From Candidatus Gastranaerophilales bacterium (GTDB lineage Bacteria; Cyanobacteriota; Vampirovibrionia; Gastranaerophilales; Gastranaerophilaceae), in contig CALUTG010000002.1 in NCBI GenBank assembly GCA_944323615.1, forward strand, positions 1 to 64,000: a DNA stretch of 64,000 nt, written 5' to 3'. The notes under the pieces were generated by a model. That model was not told the DNA's origin and ran no database searches. It saw only the letters and a list, made by a program, of their open reading frames with translations. The translations under genes were made by a program, and so were the position numbers. Each line of letters opens with the position of its first letter. The stretch's first letter is position 1. Below are positions 58,650 through 64,000 of this stretch, piece by piece.

Positions 58650-59774
58650 ATGAAAAAAATCTTTGTTATTACAGGAGAATATTCAGGCGATATCCATGCC
58701 GGAAGGGTTGTTCAATTACTTAAAGAAATCAACCCTGATATAGAAGTTCAAGGTATAGGCGGAGAAAACCTAAAGAATGCCGGAGCTGTTTTATTCTGTG
58801 ATCATTCTAAAATGTCTGCTTTTGGTTTTAGCTTAAAAATGGCATTCGACCATTTAAGATTGGAAAAAGATGTAGCAGAATACATCCTTGACGAGTATAA
58901 ACCTGATCTGGTTTTGCTGATTGATTACGGGACATTTAATCTTCGGGTAGCTAAACGGCTCAAAGGACATGGAATAAAAGTTGTCCACTATATACCGCCT
59001 CAAGTTTGGGCGAGCAGAAAATGGCGGATAAAAGGTATTAAAAAATATGTGGATAAAGTTCTCTGCATATTTCCATTCGAAGAAGATATGTATAAAGAAT
59101 ACGGGATAGATGTTACTTATTGCGGGCATCCTCTCGTAAAACAGCTTCCTCCGAAAGCTGACAGGGAGAAATTCTTTGCCGAGCACAACTTAGACCCGGC
59201 AAGACAGCTTGTCTCAGTGTTCCCGGGCTCACGGCCCCTTGAATTGAAATTCTTTGGGGAGACCTTCCTTAAAGCTGCTAAAAGATTAAAAAAGCAGCAT
59301 CCGGAACTCCAGATTTGTATCTCTCATGCGCCAAATTTGAAAGATGATATTTTTGATAAATATATCAAAAACACTGATTTTAAAGTAATTAAAGGTGAAA
59401 ATCAGGCACTTTTGAGCGTTTCAGATTCTCTTATTCTGGCATCAGGAACAGTTGCTCTGGAAGCAGCCCTATATGAGACCCCTATGATTATCGGATACAA
59501 AGGGCCTTGGATTCTTTACCTTATATACCTTCTGGTTAGATGTATTAAAAGAGTATCTCTTCCTAATATTATTACAGGCAAAGATATTGTTCCGGAGCTT
59601 ATTCAATCAAAGTTCAACGTAGATAATATCTGCTATGAAACAGAAAAATTACTATACAATAAAGAATGCCGTGATAAAATGATCAATGAGCTTGGCGGAG
59701 TAAAAGAAAAACTATCCGATAAATATTCCGCTAAGGTCGCAGCAGAAGCCATTTCAGCTATGCTCAATTCTTAA
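58650..59774 (+). CDS. lpxB: Lipid-A-disaccharide synthase
   Basis: The protein of 374 residues is a GT19 glycosyltransferase that joins lipid X and UDP-2,3-diacyl-GlcN into the lipid A disaccharide. Conserved features are GEYSGDIHAGRVVQ, the HYIPPQVWASRKWR block, VFPGSRPLELK and the nucleotide-binding ASGTVALEAAL. It starts one base after lpxI. Its last 21 bases overlap the end of the convergent ogt gene. Confidence 0.96.
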   Translation: MKKIFVITGEYSGDIHAGRVVQLLKEINPDIEVQGIGGENLKNAGAVLFCDHSKMSAFGFSLKMAFDHLRLEKDVAEYILDEYKPDLVLLIDYGTFNLRVAKRLKGHGIKVVHYIPPQVWASRKWRIKGIKKYVDKVLCIFPFEEDMYKEYGIDVTYCGHPLVKQLPPKADREKFFAEHNLDPARQLVSVFPGSRPLELKFFGETFLKAAKRLKKQHPELQICISHAPNLKDDIFDKYIKNTDFKVIKGENQALLSVSDSLILASGTVALEAALYETPMIIGYKGPWILYLIYLLVRCIKRVSLPNIITGKDIVPELIQSKFNVDNICYETEKLLYNKECRDKMINELGGVKEKLSDKYSAKVAAEAISAMLNS

Positions 59775-60206
59775 GAGTTTTTCCTTTATATTTACTCCGC
59801 CTGCGTAACCGGTGAGATTTCCGTTAGAACCTATTACTCTGTGGCAAGGTATTATAATCGGAATAGGATTTTTATTGTTTGCCATTCCGACGGCTCTTGA
59901 GCCCTCTGGATTATTTACTCCTGCAGCAATATCTTTATAGCTTCTTGTTTCCCCGTACGGAATCTTTAGGAGTTCCTTCCATACCATCTTTTGAAAATCT
60001 GTGCCTTTAGGATTTATCTTTATATCAAACTCTTTTCTTTTTCCCTCAAGATACTCTTCAATCTGGTTAAAAGCATTATTAATTAGAGGAGTTAAGACAA
60101 ACTCTCCGTCCCGTTTCTGCTTGCCAAACAATACGCAGGTAATAGCGGAGTTTTCTTCCGTTATTGTTAGATATCCGATTTTAGTATTTTTATAATAGTA
60201 GTTCAT
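59754..60206 (-). CDS. ogt: Methylated-DNA--protein-cysteine methyltransferase
   Basis: The protein of 150 residues repairs O6-alkylguanine by transferring the alkyl group to its own Cys121 in the IIIPCHRVIG motif; the DNA-binding helix (RAVGMANNKNP) is present. The ATG at 60206 has no Shine-Dalgarno, and TATAAT at 60218-60213 would make the start codon the first transcribed codon. The 3' end overlaps lpxB antisense. Confidence 0.94.
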   Translation of the reverse strand: MNYYYKNTKIGYLTITEENSAITCVLFGKQKRDGEFVLTPLINNAFNQIEEYLEGKRKEFDIKINPKGTDFQKMVWKELLKIPYGETRSYKDIAAGVNNPEGSRAVGMANNKNPIPIIIPCHRVIGSNGNLTGYAGGVNIKEKLLRIEHS

Positions 60207-60212
60207 ATTGTA

Positions 60213-60218
60213 ATTATA
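60213..60218 (-). promoter_or_regulatory. -10 element placed for a leaderless ogt mRNA
   Basis: TATAAT on the minus strand, six bases, then the ogt ATG. The predicted transcription start is the A of ATG. Confidence 0.5.
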
Positions 60219-60255
60219 ATACTGATTTGATAAAATTTATACAGGGGAGGTTATA

Positions 60256-61782
60256 ATGATAAAGAAATTTTTAGCCCTTCTTTTGTCTCTGGTCTTTATA
60301 AATTCCGCATACGCTGCCGGATACCCGGGATTAAGAACGCTGTTTTTAAATAATAAAGCTATTATTTGCGCTATAAATTTAAGAACTTTTAATGCAAAAG
60401 ACATAAACGGAAACGGTATTATTGATAATGATGAAGAAAGCGGTAATTTTATAAACGCGGTAGAACGCTTAGATGAGCTGAAAAGCCAGAATATAAATAC
60501 AATACACCTTCTTCCGATTACTCCTACTGGAAAACTAAAAGCCTTAGGTACTGCAGGTTGTTTATACTCGATGGCAGACTTTTGGAGTATTAATCCGCAG
60601 CTTGTCGATATGACCTCATCACTTACTCCTATGGAACAAGCGAAATATTTTATAGAAGAATGCCATAAACGCGGGATAAAGGTTATGGTAGATTTGCCAA
60701 GCTGCGGTGCTTATGACCTGTTTCTCTCTCATCCGGAATTGTTCCTGAAAGACAGAAAACAGCTCTCAATAGTTCCTTCTGATTGGACGGATGTAAGACT
60801 TTTTGATGTCGGAAAAGAAGATGAATTAAACTCCGATGTTATGGACGCTCATAAAAGATTTGTCGATATGGTTCTTGATCTTGGCGCCGACGGCATAAGG
60901 GCAGATGTCGCTACAATCAAGCCGTATTCTTTCTGGAAAGAACTGATTAAATATACCAGAGACAAAGATAAAGACTTTTTATACTTAGCAGAAGCTTCCG
61001 ACTCCTGGAGAGAACCGCCTTCTAAATATGCTCCGTTTACTCCTTATGATAAGCTTCTAAGCGCCGGATTTGACGGATATTACGGCAGCTTCTTTAATAT
61101 GAAAGACTGGAAAAAATCAGAAGAATTAATCGGACATGTTCAGTTTAATAATAAGCTGTTAAACTCATATCCGGAAAATAAAAGTGTTATTCTGTCTTTC
61201 ACAACCCATGACGAAGTAAGTCCTGTTGTACTTCACGGGGAAAATTTTTCTGTTATGATATGCTGGCTTGAAGCAACCCTTCCTTATAATCCGTATTTCA
61301 TTGACGGGTTCTCAACGGGAGATGATTATCTTTACCCTTGGGCAAACACAAAAGCTGCTATGACAGAAACTGATGACGATTTTTATTTTGTCCACAGAGG
61401 TAAATTAGATATATTTAATTTCTCTCGAAAACCGGGCGGAAACAGCAAATTAATTGCCGATAATTTCAAAAAAGCATTCCAATTTAGAACCGAGAATCAG
61501 GACTTAATATCAAAGGGAACATTTACTCCCCTGAAAGCTGATAAGGATAAGGCATTTGCTTATGCAAGAAACTATCAGGGTGAAACTATTATAGTAATTG
61601 GGAATCTTGATCAAAAGCGAGGACAAAGACGTGTTACGGTTAAAGTTCCGGGGATAAAAAAGAAGGAGAATCTGGAACTTATCCACGGAATGCCTAATTA
61701 CAGAACATCAAAAAACAAGTTATATACTGATCTGGAAGCCGGAGAAATAAAAGTTTTGAGAATAGCTGATTTTTCTATATAA
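60256..61782 (+). CDS. Secreted GH13 alpha-amylase family enzyme
   Basis: The protein of 508 residues begins with a signal peptide (MIKKFLALLLSLVFINSAYA), so it acts in the periplasm or outside. It has a GH13 barrel with the nucleophile Asp in GADGIRADVAT, the acid/base Glu in LYLAEASDSW and the third Asp in SFTTHDEV. In region I the usual NH after the Asp is replaced (MVDLPSCGAYD). This departure from classic amylases suggests an unusual subfamily or specificity. Likely substrate: alpha-glucans or malto-oligosaccharides. GGGGAGG precedes the ATG. Confidence 0.87.
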   Translation: MIKKFLALLLSLVFINSAYAAGYPGLRTLFLNNKAIICAINLRTFNAKDINGNGIIDNDEESGNFINAVERLDELKSQNINTIHLLPITPTGKLKALGTAGCLYSMADFWSINPQLVDMTSSLTPMEQAKYFIEECHKRGIKVMVDLPSCGAYDLFLSHPELFLKDRKQLSIVPSDWTDVRLFDVGKEDELNSDVMDAHKRFVDMVLDLGADGIRADVATIKPYSFWKELIKYTRDKDKDFLYLAEASDSWREPPSKYAPFTPYDKLLSAGFDGYYGSFFNMKDWKKSEELIGHVQFNNKLLNSYPENKSVILSFTTHDEVSPVVLHGENFSVMICWLEATLPYNPYFIDGFSTGDDYLYPWANTKAAMTETDDDFYFVHRGKLDIFNFSRKPGGNSKLIADNFKKAFQFRTENQDLISKGTFTPLKADKDKAFAYARNYQGETIIVIGNLDQKRGQRRVTVKVPGIKKKENLELIHGMPNYRTSKNKLYTDLEAGEIKVLRIADFSI

Positions 61783-61808
61783 TAGAATAGTCAAAGAGAG
61801 GTAAATAT

Positions 61809-62810
61809 ATGAAGAAAAGAATAATGTCTGGTATGCGTCCGACAGGAAAGTTACATTTGGGACACTATCTCGGAGTTATTAACAATTGGGTAAAGCTGCA
61901 AGATGAGTATCAATGCTTTTATCAGGTGGCAGACTGGCATGCTCTAACTACAAAATATGACAACACGGATGACTTAAGACAGAATGTAATTGATGTTGTC
62001 TCAGACTGGCTTGCCTGCGGTCTTGATCCGGAAAAAACAGTCATATATTTGCAATCTCTTGTACCGGAGACAGCTGAACTCCATATATATTTAAGTATGA
62101 TTACTCCTCAAAATTGGGTGGAAAGAGACCCTACCCTAAAAGATATGGCAAAAATCCTGAAATCAAAGGAAGGCTTTGCATCTCAAATTAACTATGGTTT
62201 GATGGGCTATCCGGTCTTGATGACAGCTGATATACTTTTATTTAATGCCGATTTTGTACCTGTGGGCGTAGATCAGGTTGCTCATGTAGAATTAACCCGC
62301 GATATTGCAAGACGGTTTAACAATGTATACCATACGGATTTCTTTAAAGAACCTCAGCCGCTCTTAAATAACTGTTCTCTTATCTGCGGACTTGACGGAA
62401 ATAAGATGGGTAAATCCTTTAATAATGATATTAAGATTTCTGACACAGACGAAGTTACTGCAAAAAAAGTAATGTCTGCTATCACTGACAGAAGTCGTAT
62501 GAGAAAAGATGATCCGGGGCATCCTGATGAATGCGAAGTAGCTTTTAAATATTGGAAAATCTTCGGTTCAGAAGAGGAAATTAATACCATCAGATGTGAA
62601 TGCGAAAAAGGGCTCAGAGGCTGTGCAGACTGTAAACGTCAATTAGGAGCTAAGATTAACGAAAGATTAGCTGATATTCGAGAAAAAAGACGATACTATG
62701 ACGCTCATCCGGAAATAGTTGATAAGATAATACGCGAAGGTTCAGAAAAAGCTCAAATTGAAGCTCAAAAGATTCTTAAACAAGTTCGGGAACTCGTAAA
62801 AATGTACTAA
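61809..62810 (+). CDS. trpS: Tryptophan--tRNA ligase
   Basis: The protein of 333 residues is a class I aminoacyl-tRNA synthetase. The HIGH motif appears as GKLHLGHYLG near residue 13, and the KMSKS motif as NKMGKSFNN near 200; GVDQVAHVELTRDIA is the tryptophan-specific segment. GAGAGG precedes the ATG. It converges on der with three bases between stops. Confidence 0.97.
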   Translation: MKKRIMSGMRPTGKLHLGHYLGVINNWVKLQDEYQCFYQVADWHALTTKYDNTDDLRQNVIDVVSDWLACGLDPEKTVIYLQSLVPETAELHIYLSMITPQNWVERDPTLKDMAKILKSKEGFASQINYGLMGYPVLMTADILLFNADFVPVGVDQVAHVELTRDIARRFNNVYHTDFFKEPQPLLNNCSLICGLDGNKMGKSFNNDIKISDTDEVTAKKVMSAITDRSRMRKDDPGHPDECEVAFKYWKIFGSEEEINTIRCECEKGLRGCADCKRQLGAKINERLADIREKRRYYDAHPEIVDKIIREGSEKAQIEAQKILKQVRELVKMY

Positions 62811-62813
62811 TCG

Positions 62814-64000
62814 TTATTTTTTAGATTTTTCCGACCGAGTTCTAACAGAAATTCTGATAGGAGTACCGAAAAATCCGAAAGCTTCTCTGATTTTATTTTC
62901 AATATACCTTTTGTAATGATCCTTTAAAAGGTTTTCATCATTGACAAAAAGCAATATTGTCGGAGGCTGAATTGCAGCTTGCGTTGTATACAGAACCTTA
63001 AGCCGTTTATTTCTGATTGTCTGCGGAGGATTAAGAGCGTACGCTTCATTAATCACCTTATTGAGAAGCCCCGTGGATACGCGTTTGGTGCATTCGCCAT
63101 AAACTTCCATAACCTTTGTGAATATTTGATTAAGACGCTGACCGGTTTCTGCACTTATATAAATTTTCGGAACATAATCTAAAAACGGAATTTCATTAGC
63201 AAGTTTCGTGTCAAATTTATTAATTGTGTTTGATTTTTTATCCTCAATTAAGTCCCATTTGTTAATTGCAATAACCATGCCCTTTCCGGCTTCCGTTATA
63301 ATAGATGCAATCTTTTTATCCTGATCAGAGATGCCGTTAACAGCTTCAGTTGCATCTATTACCATTAAAGCGACATCACATTCCCGAATTGAACGGATTG
63401 CTCTATCTACAGCAAACTTTTCTACCCCGTATGTAACCTTGGATTTTTTTCTAATACCGGCTGTATCAATAATTATAAATTCTTTATCTTCAAACTTCAG
63501 CCTGGAATCTATACTATCCCGTGTAGTTCCTGATATATCCGAAACTATTACCCTATTTTCCCCGAGAAGAGCATTAACAATAGAAGATTTACCTGCGTTA
63601 GGACGTCCTACAATTGCAATTTTTATAGTACCGTCTTCTTTTTCCTCATCATCGACCTCAAAATCAGATGTAATCTCTTCTAACAAATCTCCAACACCGC
63701 CTGAACCATGCAAAGCTGAAATTGCCATCGGTTCACCTATCGCAAGCGAATAAAAATCACTCAACATTGTTATTTGGGAACTTGAATCAATCTTGTTTAC
63801 AGCAAGAAAAATAGGTTTTCCTGACTGTCTTAAAATGTTTGCAATATTCTCATCAACCGGTGTTACACCTTCTATTCCGTCTACCAGAAAAATAATTTTA
63901 TCGGCCTCTGCACAAGCTATTTTAGCCTGATCATAGATTGAGACCATAATCTCATCCTCATCACCCGGGACAATACCGCCTGTATCAATAACCGTAAAAT
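62814..64000 (-). CDS. der: Ribosome biogenesis GTPase Der (5' end outside the window)
   Basis: About 395 codons are visible and the frame stays open to the right edge, so the N terminus is missing. The visible part begins inside the first G domain with its DTGG motif (G3), then NKID. It contains the whole second G domain (GRPNAGKS, DTAGIRKKS, NKWD) and the C-terminal KH-like domain ending in RTRSEKSKK. Tandem G domains are diagnostic of Der/EngA, which assists 50S ribosome assembly. Confidence 0.96.
   Translation of the reverse strand, partial: FTVIDTGGIVPGDEDEIMVSIYDQAKIACAEADKIIFLVDGIEGVTPVDENIANILRQSGKPIFLAVNKIDSSSQITMLSDFYSLAIGEPMAISALHGSGGVGDLLEEITSDFEVDDEEKEDGTIKIAIVGRPNAGKSSIVNALLGENRVIVSDISGTTRDSIDSRLKFEDKEFIIIDTAGIRKKSKVTYGVEKFAVDRAIRSIRECDVALMVIDATEAVNGISDQDKKIASIITEAGKGMVIAINKWDLIEDKKSNTINKFDTKLANEIPFLDYVPKIYISAETGQRLNQIFTKVMEVYGECTKRVSTGLLNKVINEAYALNPPQTIRNKRLKVLYTTQAAIQPPTILLFVNDENLLKDHYKRYIENKIREAFGFFGTPIRISVRTRSEKSKK

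Overview
The window looks like a chromosomal segment from a non-photosynthetic cyanobacterial relative (Vampirovibrionia/'Melainabacteria', probably a gut Gastranaerophilales-type organism). The evidence is a RNA polymerase beta' subunit split into rpoC1 and rpoC2 at the cyanobacterial position, genes of cyanobacterium-typical families (DUF3326, a DUF1822-like domain, the PDZ/radical-SAM/DUF512 protein), an A+T-rich very compact layout, and no photosynthesis genes. An outer membrane with lipopolysaccharide is implied by lpxI, lpxB, a heptose-phosphate kinase, an O-antigen ligase-like protein and an MCE/MlaD protein. The taxonomic call is inference from gene content.

Layout. 1-5.8 kb (-): rpoB-rpoC1-rpoC2 (rpoC2 runs off the left edge). 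6-9.5 kb: purB, a small secreted protein, a WecG/TagA glycosyltransferase, the N-terminal half of a split transketolase and a Cys-rich mini-protein. 9.5-14.8 kb (-): an envelope/DNA-repair operon (heptose kinase, DUF4330-like, O-antigen ligase, ligA, a membrane protein). 14.9-19.8 kb: lineage-specific proteins, a CNNM/HlyC transporter, DUF3326 coupled to a pseudopilin. 19.8-25.8 kb (-): trigger factor, a NarL-type regulator, a GGDEF/degenerate HD-GYP-PadR-DUF512 operon and tRNA-Arg(CCG). 26-32 kb: a heptad-repeat protein, nadB-nadC, a TPR protein, then glcD-cutA-metalloprotease downstream of a giant coiled-coil gene (32-38.4 kb) broken by a frameshift. 38.5-43 kb: spmA-spmB, a zinc ribbon protein, a large lineage-specific membrane protein and a lytic transglycosylase. 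43.1-49.8 kb (+): a three-gene cluster of a DUF1822-like/TonB-C-like membrane protein, an acidic protein ending in a sigma-region-4-like helix-turn-helix, and a zinc-ribbon STAND-type ATPase with TPR-like repeats. 49.8-64 kb: housekeeping genes (rnpA, rny-ymdB, PHP, a pseudopilin, LOG, upp, lpxI-lpxB, ogt, a GH13 enzyme, trpS, der).

Most notable signals. (1) Three perfect matches to the cyanobacterial HLR1 operator, the binding site of the response regulator RpaB, lie in intergenic regions upstream of rpoB, between rnpA and its divergent neighbour, and upstream of a tiny LuxR-type regulator. This suggests that an RpaB-like regulon survives without photosynthesis. (2) Several genes have a near-consensus -10 hexamer exactly where the start codon should be the first transcribed base and have no Shine-Dalgarno sequence, suggesting leaderless mRNAs. 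(3) The giant coiled-coil gene can be restored to about 2,114 residues by one extra T. (4) The 43-50 kb cluster is a candidate uncharacterised signalling or envelope system.

No CRISPR array, prophage, insertion sequence or rRNA gene was seen.
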